DNA from: Climacium dendroides
Lineage: Eukaryota; Streptophyta; Bryopsida; Hypnales; Climaciaceae
Assembly: GCA_950106755.1 (NCBI GenBank)
Contig: OX467082.1
Span: forward strand, 36,456,001-36,520,000
Direction of reading: 5' to 3'
Length of the DNA stretch: 64,000 nt
Under the pieces are notes generated by a model, which saw only the letters and a program-made list of their open reading frames with translations, was not told where the DNA came from and made no database searches. The translations under genes and the position numbers were made by a program. Positions 21,965 through 33,599 of this stretch are shown in pieces; within the stretch, counting starts at the first letter, position 1; every line of letters starts with the position of its first letter.

Positions 21965-22680
21965 GTCAATTTTCTAATTTACTATAGTCCTTGTACCACG
22001 TACCTTCTTAGATATTTTGCCTATAAAATGTTTGTTTATAAAATAGGTGACTTCCATACTGACAATCCTTGCTCTTGGTATTGTCCTTATATTACTCATT
22101 GTCTTAGACATTTTGTTTATAAAACATCCATTTTAAAATCAAGTTGCTTCTATTATATCAATCCTCTATATTAGCCTTGTAGCACTCATAGTCTTAGATA
22201 TTTTGCATGTAAAATGTCCTTTTAAAAATTAGGTCACTTTTATTATATCAATCCTATACCTTAGAGTTGTCCTTGTATTGGTCACCATTTGGATATTTTG
22301 CATGTTCAATTTCTATTTTTTAAAAAGGGCTACATTTAATTAAAAAAAGTTAGTTTTAAATGTCATTAGTTACATTATTCCCAAAGTAATGACTTCAATT
22401 AATTATATTTGTATTGCTCACCATGTTAGATACTTTGCATGTCACTACTAGAAAATTTAGTTTTTCTGTTGTTTTGGTCACGTTGATCCGGTCAAAATCT
22501 GATAGAAAGATTTTGTCAGATTTTGATCAGATCAACGTGACCAAATCAATAGAAAAACTAAATTTTCTAGTAGTGTGTGAATATGTCCCTTATATAGCAT
22601 GTCACTTTCATATTTTCAATCCTCCACCTTAATGTTATTCTACTCCTTACCATTCGGGATATTTTACATGTTCAATTGCT
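21965..22680 (+). repeat. Degenerate tandem units of about 95 bp within repeat D
   Basis: The word ttagatattttgcatgt and close variants recur near 22007, 22105, 22195, 22290, 22428 and 22657, each preceded by a 'ccttgtattgctcacc'-like stretch. Spacing is about 90-98 bp except where other sequence or the MITE intervenes. Copy 2 of repeat D has fewer units, so the number expanded or contracted after dispersal. Confidence 0.65.
22443..22575. mobile_element. 133-bp hairpin MITE with CACTA-type ends and TGT duplication
   Basis: CACTACTAGAAAATTTAG at the left is the exact reverse complement of the right end, and nearly the whole element folds back on itself with only a few mismatches and a short loop near 22503-22512. 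It is flanked by TGT at 22440-22442 and 22576-22578. CACTA ends with a 3-bp duplication are the hallmark of CACTA/En-Spm-class elements. There is no coding capacity. Confidence 0.88.
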
Positions 22681-23178
22681 ATCAAAAAAATAAAGGTCCA
22701 CATTCATGAAAGGTCAATTTTAGATGTATTTTAATTGTTTTAGTTATATTATTCACTACAAATATACATTTGGATGGTTAAGACTATTGTGGTTTTGTAA
22801 ATTTCTAAATTCATTTATGAAGTTCTAGAAATCATTTTATTACATCAAAATGTCAAATTCTAGTTAAGGTCCATATCTATAATACAGTTTTGGTGTGTAT
22901 GGTCATCCATACAATATTAGGATCTTTTAATCCTATTAATGTGTTTGCTTCCATTTGACTTCTAATTCTTATATCTACATAAAATTTGTCATTTTTGAAC
23001 TTTGTTTTTATTTCTAAAATCAACAAAAACATAGCTTTATTTCACTTTTATGGTTTTCACAAAGTATTGTAGCTTCCTAGCAACTCAGGCACAAAATAAA
23101 TAATTAAAAGGATACCTAAATTTCTAGGAAATTATTGACCTACTTTGTTCCAAAAAAATATATAGATATATAGATATC

Positions 23179-23199
23179 TGTGTGTGTGTGTGTGTGTGT
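23179..23199. repeat. (TG)n microsatellite
   Basis: A perfect alternating TG run of about 21 bp, preceded by degenerate tata/gata repeats. Confidence 0.9.
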
Positions 23200-23495
23200 T
23201 GTCTAATTCATAAAAATTCAACTTGCTTCATACAATCTTGCATCTTTTCTCTATCAATAACTATTAACACACATTACTAAATTTTTTGCCTTACCACTTT
23301 GACCATTTTAAAGCAATGGCTTTCACAAACAAAAACATATGTTTCACATACAACAAATCCTAACATACAAGGTAGAGAATTTAGAGTTTGGAGGTCAAGA
23401 TAAGGATTTAGTTAAATGCAACCACCTTAGATGAAAGTACTAGCAACCATCCAAAAATTGCTCAGGAGGTACACTTAGTTCTACTACAACAAACC

Positions 23496-23988
23496 ACGTG
23501 CAAACACGTGGTTTCTAATAAACTATAACTTTAACTTCAAATTTTGAGCATTGTTTACTAATGACTATAGGATTCTACTTCCAAAATTTCAAACTCTAAT
23601 AAAATATGGAATGATTTCTAGAAGAGGTTAAAAATGCACTAAAATGGCATGTTTTTTTTAACTCAAATATTTTTAGAGAACATAATTAGATGACCTTGCA
23701 TCAATATTTAACTCAAAATGAGATTTCAATAAAGAATTATTTAAAGGAATTTTTTGTTCATTTTTTAGACAATTTTTTCTTATATAATATAGGGATGTGA
23801 AAGTTTTTTTTCAGTTCTATAGTGTATCTTTTTACTTCAAAAATTTATAACTAATTATTATTAACAAATAAAAATATCAATAATTCAAAACATAAACTTT
23901 CAAAGTAGAAAAATCTATTCATATTTTTCCATTTAATTTTATTTAAAATTCAAAAAGTATATAGGGGTCAAAAGTTTTGTTTGCACGT
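23496..23988 (+). mobile_element. Repeat family A, copy 1, with 10-bp inverted ends
   Basis: ACGTGCAAAC (23496-23505) is the exact reverse complement of GTTTGCACGT (23979-23988). The interior aligns with 59819-60329, for example 'aatggcatgtt', 'cttatataatatag' and 'caataattcaaaacataaac'. It is non-coding. A 10-bp hairpin around two CACGTG words marks the left end (23491-23514). Confidence 0.65.
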
Positions 23989-24087
23989 TAACATCAAAAA
24001 AAGGAGGAGTGCATCCCCCAAGAAAAATTGTAAGAACAACTTCAATGAATGCCTAAATTATTTTAATTGTATTTTAAAACAACCTAA

Positions 24088-25083
24088 TTTAGCCCTTAAA
24101 AGTATTCAATGTTTTTAGGTTTAAAATTGCTTCAAAGCACTTAAATCGAAAACAAGGCCAAAATCTTCATCTATATCTATTCATTAACAAATTCAACCAT
24201 AGGATCTTTTTGCTAACTTGTTAGAGTACACCCTCCTAAAATTTCAAAATAAAAAACCTTACAAATTGCGAGATCATGACACTTGGATTTCAAAAAGAAG
24301 CTAATATTTTCTAAATTGTTAGATTTCATCTTTCAAACTTTTTACACAAAAATGCGTAGATCTTACAACTTATTACTCTCAATAATATGTTGAAGAAATA
24401 AGTGGCCTCCAATGACTTTCCATACCGTCTTATTTCTCCATCTTCCCATTGTTTTCAGACCCGTCATTTGTTATGTGAATAGAATACTTTAAAAAAAATT
24501 CAAACAAAAAATATTTGACATTTATGCTTGAAAAAAATCAGGTAGAAAGAAATAGAGTATGATTTATTAAAATATTAAATTATTAAGAATTTAGTTATAG
24601 AATTCAAAAATGTCAATTTCAATGGTTGTAATGTTGGAATAAACAATCTACATCCAATGTTTTTATTTTTTTCACAAAATATTGAAAACTGAGTTAAATA
24701 AAGGACTTCAAAGTTTATTTTAGAGTAGAGATTTTGTAACTACCTACACACTAAAACTCCTCATAACTTTCTTCTTGTTAATCAAAATGGAATTATTCAA
24801 AGCTTTCTACTATATATAAATCTAGGAAACCAAGATCAAATTTTTATTTCTCAAAAAGGTGATTTTTGTTTAGCTACCTAGACTGCCCACCGAGCAATGA
24901 AAACTATATATATCATGTAATAACTATTTAACCTTGTAGTCAAAAGTTATGAAAATTGTTGTGCCATAAAGCTCCCCCTTGGGCAAATGTTGTGTGCAAA
25001 TGTCAAAGAAAAAAAAGAGAATTTTTGTTTGTAGTGAGCTATCCAAAACCACTATACTACAAAAAAAACCTTTAGGGGCTTAA
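24088..25083 (+). mobile_element. Repeat family B, copy 2
   Basis: The left end TTTAGCCCTTAAAAG and right end CCTTTAGGGGCTTAA are imperfect inverted copies of the TTAACCCCTAAAGG terminus. The interior is collinear with 54066-55010 and with the minus strand of 12732-13950. It is non-coding and carries the unoccupied hAT target near 24830. Confidence 0.7.
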
Positions 25084-25889
25084 TATCTTATTTTGGGGGT
25101 TACCTAATTTTTTTTTGCACTTTAATTAATTTGTAGGAAAAAAATTATCTTAGGTGCTAGGAAGCTATGGTATGTATTTTCCACCACTTTTAATTGGAAT
25201 TCAAGCCAATCTATCATACACCACATTTGGAGTATTATGTGTTTGTTTTTTGTATTGTATTTTTGTAACAACCAAGTACTCATGCACAAAAACTTCTAGG
25301 TCTTCATTCGAATAACCATCATTTTGTGGTTAATTGCCATCACCTTTCTCCTAATCTCATTCTCAATTATTAGCTACCGAGTATATCCAAAGTATACCCT
25401 TTCCAATTGTGTCCTTTGTCAACACACATAACTTCTTAACCCAAAAATCTTGGACAAGTATACATAGGGGATGCAATTGGACAAAAGATGCTTTGGGAAA
25501 TATTTAGCTCAAAACTTTGTCCTAATGCCAAATGTTTTTTGTCTTAGTCAAATGTCATTCAATACATTATGCTAGTCAAATACTTGTCATTTATAAGTTA
25601 AGTGCATTGAACTTTATTTGATTGTTTGTCTAAAATATTTAATTATTGATTTAAGTATGTTTAAGAATAGCTTGAAAATTTTAACACAAAACTAGGTTAT
25701 ATGGGTTCACTTTTCAATGTCTCAATATTAATTTTTGTTCTCTTATAGTTCATTGAAGGACAAAAAGTGAGTGAATTTTGTCATTTTACATGAAAACTCT
25801 AATACGAACTTTTTGTTTAAAAAGTGGGATTAAAAGATAGTACATGTGGTGTGTATTTGTCAATCAATTGCTTCCAAATGTAGAACTAA
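25084..25889. other. Intergenic DNA including the right part of repeat D copy 1
   Basis: 25168 to about 25330 continues repeat D (a 'ttggaattcaagccaatct' segment also present near 36275). The remainder is AT-rich without a gene. Confidence 0.45.
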
Positions 25890-26340
25890 GGTAAACCAGC
25901 CCATTGTGGTCAGAATGAGGAGTTTGGCACCATCTTGTTGCTGAAATTTTTCAATTTTCTTCTTACAATAGTACAAGTGTGAGAAATAGCAAGTGCAATT
26001 GAAATTAATTTTTTTTTGACAAAGTATGAATTTGCTAGAAATTTCTGAAGCATTGAGCCCAAAGGAGTCTGTAGACTACCTTAAGACCACTAAAATCTGA
26101 ATCTGTAATGCTCATCTCACTGCCTAATGCAGTCAAAATAATTTCTATTACAGAAGGCAAAAAAAGTCAATTTTTACAATGGACTTCACACTGAAAACTC
26201 AGAAGTTCCTAATGAGGTCAGTGTTCACTGCATTGCTGTCATGTAAGACATGCATTGTTGCCCACATCCCACATCCTGGAAAAAAACCACAATGGGTCAT
26301 TTCTTAGGCGACCACAATGGGTCATTTGACCGCAATGGGC
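25890..26340 (+). repeat. Dispersed repeat I, copy 1
   Basis: Aligns with 47260-47700 in the same orientation: 'cattgtggtcagaatgagg', 'gtgagaaatagcaagtgcaa', 'taatgctcatctcactg' and 'ttcctaatgaggtcagtg' each have a counterpart. This copy is less AT-rich, suggesting it is nearer the source sequence. Confidence 0.65.
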
Positions 26341-27455
26341 TGTCTTACCTTAGTTCATAATAGAGACTTCGTGAGAAATTGCTACAGCAAAATTTCCAAT
26401 ACAATCCATGAACACAAAACAAGTACAAATAAACAGTTTTGTGCTACTTTTAAATTTAAAATTAAATTTTTTATTTCTTGAGACACATGGACAATTTCCA
26501 TTGATAAAAAGAAAACGGAACACAGAACCAAAGTACAAAGTCCTTGGCTGGATTTTGTGCTATCAAAAGCTAACGCAGTTCATATTCAATTATGTTGACT
26601 GGTTGCTGCTTCACTTGCCAAGCAAAATCATTAGACTCCTGTAACTTACATGTCTACATGAGGATTCAGAGTACGTTGATTCCATTTTTGCTGATTCCAT
26701 TCTTGCTGTTGCAGTATTTAGTCTGTGATTGAAAATTTGAAATGGAATCAAGGGTTCAGGTAAAAAATTTAGCAGGTTGCCATATTTGAAAACCAGAGCG
26801 TCACTTTGAAAACCAAGAAAGGGAGGAGCGTACCTTCCAAACACTTGGAAGCTGTCAATTTTACGCACTGCTTAGGGTCACCATGACATCATCATCATCA
26901 TTATGGTCCTGATCAACATCGTTGATTATAACAAACTATGGCCGACTTCTTTGAATGAAGATAAAGCGCAGAGAAGTACATAACAAGTTTAAACTGGATT
27001 GCAGCTTTCCCTACTCAAACAGACAGGAAGACGACCAAAACTTTGATGACCACCCACAGGTGGATTTCATACTAAACTCAAATACAAAATTACAGAGGGC
27101 AATAAGTACTTCCTCCCAAAACCTGATCTGAGTACAAATTCTTACAAAGGGCTAACCCTGGAGTGACAAGGGGAGGCCCTATCTGTGCCAGCGACCTTGA
27201 AAGGAAGGCATCACTCAACCATTCTGGGTCATCCCAGTTGCTGTCTGTCTGTCTGGAGGGGGATGAGATGAGATGAGATGCAGAGTCGAAGGAGAAGGGA
27301 CAAGACAGCCGGAGGTCAAGAATATTACGAGTTCATGACCATGGGGATCTGGGGAGACGGGTCAGCCAGAAGGGATAAGGATGATTCTGCTGCTGCAATA
27401 ACTGAAAATAACGCAAGTTCAGGCAAAGAAACAGTCAAAGCAGATTTGCAACGAC
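26341..27455 (-). other. 3' flank of the TRF-like gene
   Basis: Moderate-composition sequence downstream of the minus-strand TRF-like gene; part is presumably 3'UTR. AAG|GTAAGAC (ending at 26345) and AAG|GTACGC (near 26833) on the minus strand look like splice donors, so a spliced 3'UTR or separate non-coding transcript is possible. Short frames here show no domains. Small runs occur at 27241-27256 (CTGT) and 27262-27281 (GAGAT). Confidence 0.35.
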
Positions 27456-30400
27456 CTACTTTCTATGTACAGTCCGGCCACTACGGCTTGTGCTGCTACC
27501 AGACCCTGCCGTCGGAGAGATCTGATTCTGAAGTGCAGCCAACTCACGAACTCGAGCTAATATTGGCGCAGGGATGGCAGCCGTGAACTGCTTTTTCCTC
27601 TCTCCCTGCAAACAATCCACCACATGATATCAGCAAACTGTCGAGTTCATGGTAATATGACTAATTCAGTTGATCACGTTCTGAAACATATAATTCAGAT
27701 GGGTCAAAATATAAGTACAAGAGTCAGTGAAGAACATTGCATTGTCGGTCAAAAAAACTTTTAACAAAAGAAAGTCCCCGTATGACCTCAAAACTGCATT
27801 CAAAAATTGCAAGTCCCAATTTAGAAACTTATCTCACTACCAGATGCCTGTAGCAAATAGTCACACCCTAGTTATTTCCAGAAAAACAGAGCTAAGAAAA
27901 AACATTCACCTGCTTGGCTGGGTGTAGCTGAGCCCGACTGGCTCGTAAGAGGTTCCGCCACTTATCCTGCAAGACATAAACAGCGATCGATTATACATCT
28001 GCTACTGTACCCTGAGGAACGAATTTCTGGATTCTCTTGGAAGGGAACACTCTCTGCTTCAAGTTGAATCTCACACCTGCGTTGCTCACTTTGGTTGCCC
28101 AATCTATTTAGAGATGACTTCACAAGCACCATTCCACCCAAAAATAAAGAGATCGAGATTACGATCACACGCAACTATACAGACCAAAGTATTGAACATA
28201 CAAAAGGCCTTCTGGGAGAACGGTAGTCTGGCAGTGACCGCCAACTAAGAAGACTAACCTTCAAATCAACGGCAGTCCTATACCCGACATTGGAAAAAGC
28301 TAGCTTCTTGATATCGGCCCATTTCCCCCCACCACAGCGTGCAACCCCCTCGACCAACGTCATGACTTCCCGCAAAGTCCACGGCCTGTGGTGTTTCCGC
28401 CGTGTTCCACCATTGGCAGTGGGCACAGTTGCAATGGGCTGTTCATGTTCGGGTCTGCTATCTAGAGGCAAGGGTTGCAAGATTGATGAAGGATCAAATG
28501 GCACAACTGGCAGTAAAACTGACGCTCGGTCCCCAGCTCCTCCATTCAACTCATCCTGAACAGAAAACCTTTGACACGTTCAGCGATAATACACCGTTTA
28601 TCCAAAATTACGAGCTGTCGTCAAGACAAACTCTGGTGAATGCTTGGTGCTCTCATAATCCCTACCCAATTGAGAACATCTCTCTCTCAACGGAACATCT
28701 CTCCAGTACAAAAAAGGAAAAAATGGAAAGAAACACCCAGGCAGCCCAAGATTTGGCTACCATATAACATCTGTGATAGGTGGAAAAAATTTAACCTTGC
28801 GTACTGTCCCTTCAATGTCTGGCCGTGCACCTCGGGCAGAGTGAGCCAATTTCACAAGCTTTGCAGCTCTACCTTCGACCTTGCGCTTCTGTATGCGACA
28901 TCCCAAGAAAATATGAGTTTCATCAGTCTAATCTGCCAGAAATACTATCACCCCGGACTCTATTAACGCACAAAACATCTCTACGACAACGTGAGCAAGG
29001 AGAAATAAATCACGACGGAATGGACAGTTTTGCTCCATGAGGAGCAAAACGATTCTGATTCCCAGGAGAGAATCTTATTGGATAGAGTCGACGACCTACC
29101 AGAAGAGACATTCCAACCCAAACAAAAACTTCCCAATCACGTAATTGAAGCCACTTTGAAATCAAATAACAGAAAAAACACATTCATACCGAGATACCAC
29201 CGGCAAGTTTGGGTCGCTGAGCTGCGGACATATTCTTGCTGGAAGCATTCCGCAAAGTGGACCCTCTGAGGGTGCCGTGTCGTCCAAACGTCATATCGGC
29301 TGGACCATCTGTTTCCACTGTTCTCCAAGAGAAGGCTGCGGAGGAGTCCGGGCCATTTCCTTCGGAATCCCCATACGGTGACCTAATGTCAGCACCGCCA
29401 GCAGCTCCCTCGGCCTCCTCTTCAATATATTTCCGGTTCGGCTTTCGCTGCCTCTTCCCACCAACTGGCTCTCCTGCAGGAGACCACGTAGCATCTTGTG
29501 TGAGATACATGACTGATGTTGTGGTTAACAGGGAAAAGAGAGAACAATACAGCAACCTATGCAGAAATTTCTTCTACTAGTCCAGAGCAACGCAAAGAAG
29601 GTGAAAGGGACACACCAGTATTGACTACCTCGCCGTAGATGGCTATTTGACCACGAGCAGCACCTGAACTATTTAAGCTTCCAGTATTAAAGACATCAAA
29701 TCTACCACTGGTGGACACAGAGGCTGGAGTAGTCATTCCATGTTGAGAGCCTTTACCCTCCAGCCCATTCCACGCCGAACCCTTTTGGAAATCGGCCCCA
29801 TGGGCTCCCTGCGCATTGGCGTCATTGGCAGCATCTCTCTCGATGGCTCCCACACTAGAGGGGTTCACTGAAGGAAGGGGCTGCTCAGCCTGACTGCCTT
29901 GATCCAACCTAGTTTTCAGTCGGCTTGGAACTTGAGACTTGAAGGCAGCATCCCGCTGTCTCAACCACCCAGAAGAGATTTGACGCTTCAGCCAATGCTT
30001 GTCTTTCACAGAGGTTTCGCGTCCGTAAGTTGCGCGAAATGCCTCGTGAAGCTCTCGGATGGAGAGATTGTCCAGGGACACGTCGTCATGAGGAGCACTG
30101 CTCATACCAGGAGTTAATGATGCTGGCGAAGCCACTTTGGTGGCGGTCCGTGTGAAGGGCTTCTGTGTAACTGCAGTTCTAGCCCTGTGAGTGCTCGCAG
30201 ACCGCACAAAACTGCGGTGGGATCCCCATCCAGAAGCCACTCGTGGCGACATGGCAGCAGTTTCTTTTGTGGGGGTCACCATGGGTTCTCCGCTGCTTGA
30301 ACTCAGAGCTGGTTGTCCTCCTTCACCAGCATCATCCCCAGCTTCATCTCCAGCCTCGAAGTCAAAGTACTTCGGATTAGGCCGGCGATGTCTCTTGTCT

Positions 30401-32602
30401 CCACTTCCGTCACCAGCACTCAAGTAGGGCGAGATGTTGTCATCGTGACCAAGCTCATTCCCTGCTGCATCTCTTTCCGCAGCAGCCAGAAGTTGCTGCT
30501 CCTCATTTAAAATCCTGGAATCCAGCACCTACACACACAACCACTGGCGAAGTTCAGACGCAAGCTGGGAAAAAAGGCTAGAACCCTCAAACCTACACAA
30601 GAGGGTTTCCTGATGTCCTTCTCTCTCTCCACTTGGGTCGACCAATCCTTCCCACGCCTAAACTGTATCGCTAATAAAGAGCTAGCGCGGTAAATGTCGA
30701 CTCCTGTATGATACAAAGCTGCTAAAGCTTACTTGATAATTGAATACGGTAGGATCACCCAATTCCCAGAATGTTGCCAAATGCAAGCCCTAAACAAACC
30801 AGAGGATATGTAGATGTTTGTTGCACACTGTTCAAAGCGTGGACATAGGATTTAGGGCACGGTTTAAGAAAATACACCAAACTCATGTTTGTCCAATTAT
30901 AACTTTGCATATTGTATTCAAAGATAACGTTCTTGGATTTCCCGTTGCAATCATAGTTGCAATCATATGATTAAAAAATGAGCACTCCCCGGCACACAAT
31001 AATGGTTATCAGACAAATTTGCTCGGTTCAAAATGATCCTACCTTAAGACTAACGCGACTCATGAAGCCTAAGCATTCTTTGAATGCCGCGTTTTGAGCT
31101 TACAAGGGCCCTCAGCATTGGATGCGAGATAACCCTCATGAGCATACCCGCCAGACAAGAAACTTCAAAAGCAAAACAGGGTAGGGGGAGCTTCTGAGAT
31201 TCAAAGCCACTACCCTAATCTTTTAGCCACATCATCCTAAAAAATTTAGTGCAAAATACTCAAAATGGTGGCTTGATAGATACCTGAAGCCGGGCTCTCA
31301 GCTTCTGTCGTTCGGCAGCAAGATCCTGCAAGGGAACTGACACACGACAGTTGCAACAAATTCAGCTCAGTAAGCACATACAGAAAACAGTGAGTCTAAT
31401 GGAAAGACAGATAGAAGCTGAAGTGTATCAGGTACAGGCAACAGCCAAACTTGAGCTCCTATGCAAAGCGTTTAAAAATGGTCGATTCAATACAGAAATA
31501 CACCATACACGGACGGCAACAAATCGTAACTTCGAGCTACCTAAATGAAGTAGTCGACATGATACTAAAGCACATTCACTTCTCAATAAAATGAAACCAT
31601 CCGATTTGGTCATGCTCTCGCTGTAAATGCATTGAGAGAAGGAAGTCAATTGACAACCCTTGTAGACTCTTCCTAGACCTAGAGTGCAAGGTCTTACTAT
31701 TGTGGTTCCTCTCTTCTTGCTCCTCTTCATCTGTTTCAAACTCATTTCCTTCGTCCTCGTCCTCGTCCTCCTCCTCATCTTCGTCGTCTTCACCTGCATC
31801 GCTGCCGTCGGGCTGGAAGGAGGAAAGGCCATTGCCGGAACCACTAACCAAGGACTGGAAAACCTCATCCTCAGTAGCTGGAAGAACTGAGCCATCATCT
31901 CCAACCTGCAAGAACAAGCCTTTTCGAAGAATATAAGAAAACTGGAACTAAAACCTTTGCAACTACCTCGAAAAATCCAAATCCAAGCATTTGAAAAAAA
32001 ACTGTAAAAAAGAACACTGGGAGCTTCAGTGTATTGAGCTAGATATGACAGTAATACGAAAATGGCTTGAAATCAATCATTGATCAATATGACCGTGTCA
32101 ATATCCCAGATTCTCAATCTCCACAGCTACGAATCAGGAACAGGAAGCATGACAGGAGAAACGCTAAAATAAGCGACCCCCTGATTAAATAAAGCTAATA
32201 TTCTGAGATCTACGACGTTTTCATTACGAGCCAATATTTAGAACACGCGATTACGAGAAAAGACATTGAGTTTCCAATGTCCCGGTATAGGACTCCTCGA
32301 ATGTGTGCACCCAGTAAAAGGAATGGCAAGTTCAAGCAAAACCATGTATGCCAATCTACTTGGTCCTGAGGAGCTTAACCAGAGAGTCATTCATTTCGTG
32401 ATTAAATTCTGCTTTTCATTAATAAAACACAAAATCCTACAAAGAAGGTATTTAAAAGGGTAACGACTGGATTGTGTACCTTGACCAGCTTGTAGACCAT
32501 TCGATCATCAACACTAGGCTTGCTAGCTGCTGCAGGAGACCCTTCAGGTCTGGTCTCGCTCCCGTCCTCTGTAGCCTCTAGCATCGCCACCGGGATATCC
32601 AT
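27456..32602 (-). CDS. TRF-like (TRFL) single-Myb nuclear protein
   Basis: Nine coding exons (32602-32480, 31905-31698, 31336-31284, 30528-29616, 29512-29190, 28888-28796, 28555-28259, 27966-27910, 27605-27456) join in frame to give 738 residues. The start is supported by an in-frame TGA just upstream (32606-32608). Features in order: VYKLVKVGDDGSVLPATEDE near 36-55, a long Asp/Glu tract (about 80-108), a short helix DLAAERQKLRARLQ, a low-complexity middle with two KR.R.PN.KY motifs, a basic KRKVEGRAAK stretch (541-550, likely nuclear localisation), and a C-terminal Myb domain (about 623-690) with PWT...GKWADIK and the telobox-type signature VDLKDKWRNLL (667-677). The layout fits the Arabidopsis TRFL3/TRFL6-type group, which lacks the ubiquitin-like centre of TRP1/TBP1 and was not shown to bind telomeric duplex strongly. 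The exon-5 acceptor has an alternative (gcag|GA) that would also keep frame. Confidence 0.88.
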
Positions 32603-32634
32603 CCTTCAAGGTTCCACGTCACATTAACTACCCC

Positions 32635-33599
32635 CTGTAGAACAAAAGAGCTTGCGTTTAAGACACGCTTGCAATTCAATAAGCAAAATGGGGACGGACG
32701 ACAAGGAAGGCAACTTGTTTGGCACAGAGTATTGGTCAGGAATACGATAATCCTGCAGACTGATTTTTCCCTCAATTCGATCGTTACATAAAAAAAAGTC
32801 TGCGAATGAATAGGAAGAATCTTCCTTCAAGCCTCTTTGAGTCCCTCAAAGATCCATCACTGAAAGGAAAAAAACGCCCTATACTAATCCCAGGTTCAAA
32901 ATCTATTCTCGCGCTCTTAATCAATCCTATAAAACTAGGAGCAATAAGAAATGAGGGGTAAGAAGATGGCAAAGAACGCACGTCACGCAATGCGCCAATC
33001 AAAAGTTTCTAAACCAAAGCCCACTCCTGCCAATGATCCCTCTCTACCAGATCTTGAGAAAAAACATCTGATCACAAAGTCGTCTCGCCTCCTCTTCTAC
33101 GACACGTATTTCCTTACGCCAGAGTCCGCCTCGGCAAGGGGGAAGAACTCGTCATCCCACACAAACGCTCGTCAAATGCTCCTAGCTTATGCTTCCTCAG
33201 TATCATCACACTCTTAAGAGCGAAATCCCGACACTACAAAAGCCTTTCTCTTTCACCAAGAATACACTCCCCCTTACCACGCTTTTCTTTCCCAAAAAAT
33301 TCGAAGATACATCCCTATTTCCCCCTTAAAAAGTACAATTGCGCCAGACCCAATACAACTAAGAACGACTCCCCTGAAAATCCATCCCGAAGATAAGCAA
33401 AGAAGAAACATCACAAAACACGTCCCAAGTCGCAACACCAAAAATCGGTATAAACACAGAAAAAAGCAGGGAAGCCAAAATCGCCTGAAATTGTTTACCG
33501 AAAAGAACGAGAATGCAAGAAATTCATTCCTCCACTGCACCAAATCGCTTGAACACGCAAGCTTTTCAATAATCCGCGCAAGCTTCCCCAAAACTTTAC
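32635..33599 (-). other. Probable 5'UTR intron of the TRF-like gene
   Basis: On the minus strand a textbook donor CAG|GTAAAG lies at 33600/33599 and a pyrimidine-rich acceptor (gctcttttgttctacag|GGGG) ends at 32635, 32 nt before the ATG at 32602. Splicing would remove 965 nt of leader. Short plus-strand frames in this stretch have no domain support. Transcript data are lacking. Confidence 0.5.

Larger units (their letters stand above)
21170..23069 (+). repeat. Large dispersed repeat D, copy 1 (left part)
   Basis: Aligns along its length with 34840-36805 (same strand) and, reverse-complemented, with 46670-48620. Shared landmarks include 'caactaattaaatatgaatt', 'ttgagatcacaattgcgtg' and 'cttagatattttgc'. 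There is no long reading frame, so this is a non-coding or wholly decayed element. It continues after a 2.1-kb insertion, at 25168 to about 25330. Confidence 0.75.
23070..25167. mobile_element. 2.1-kb element with perfect 13-bp inverted ends, nested in repeat D
   Basis: TAGCTTCCTAGCA (23070-23082) is the exact reverse complement of TGCTAGGAAGCTA (25155-25167), and similarity extends several bases inward. Repeat-D sequence stops at 23069 and resumes at 25168 (compare uninterrupted copy 2 near 36240-36260), so this block was inserted as a unit. It contains an A copy and a B copy. No transposase frame is present; superfamily unknown. Confidence 0.7.

Noticed and set aside
26350..26868. Overlapping 62-85-codon frames downstream of the TRF-like gene
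   Set aside because: No domain, no protein-like composition and opposite-strand overlap; better explained as UTR or flank.
31684..31936. Plus-strand Ser- and Leu-rich frames opposite the TRF-like gene
   Set aside because: They are the antisense reading of the Asp/Glu-rich tract in exon 2 of the TRF-like gene.
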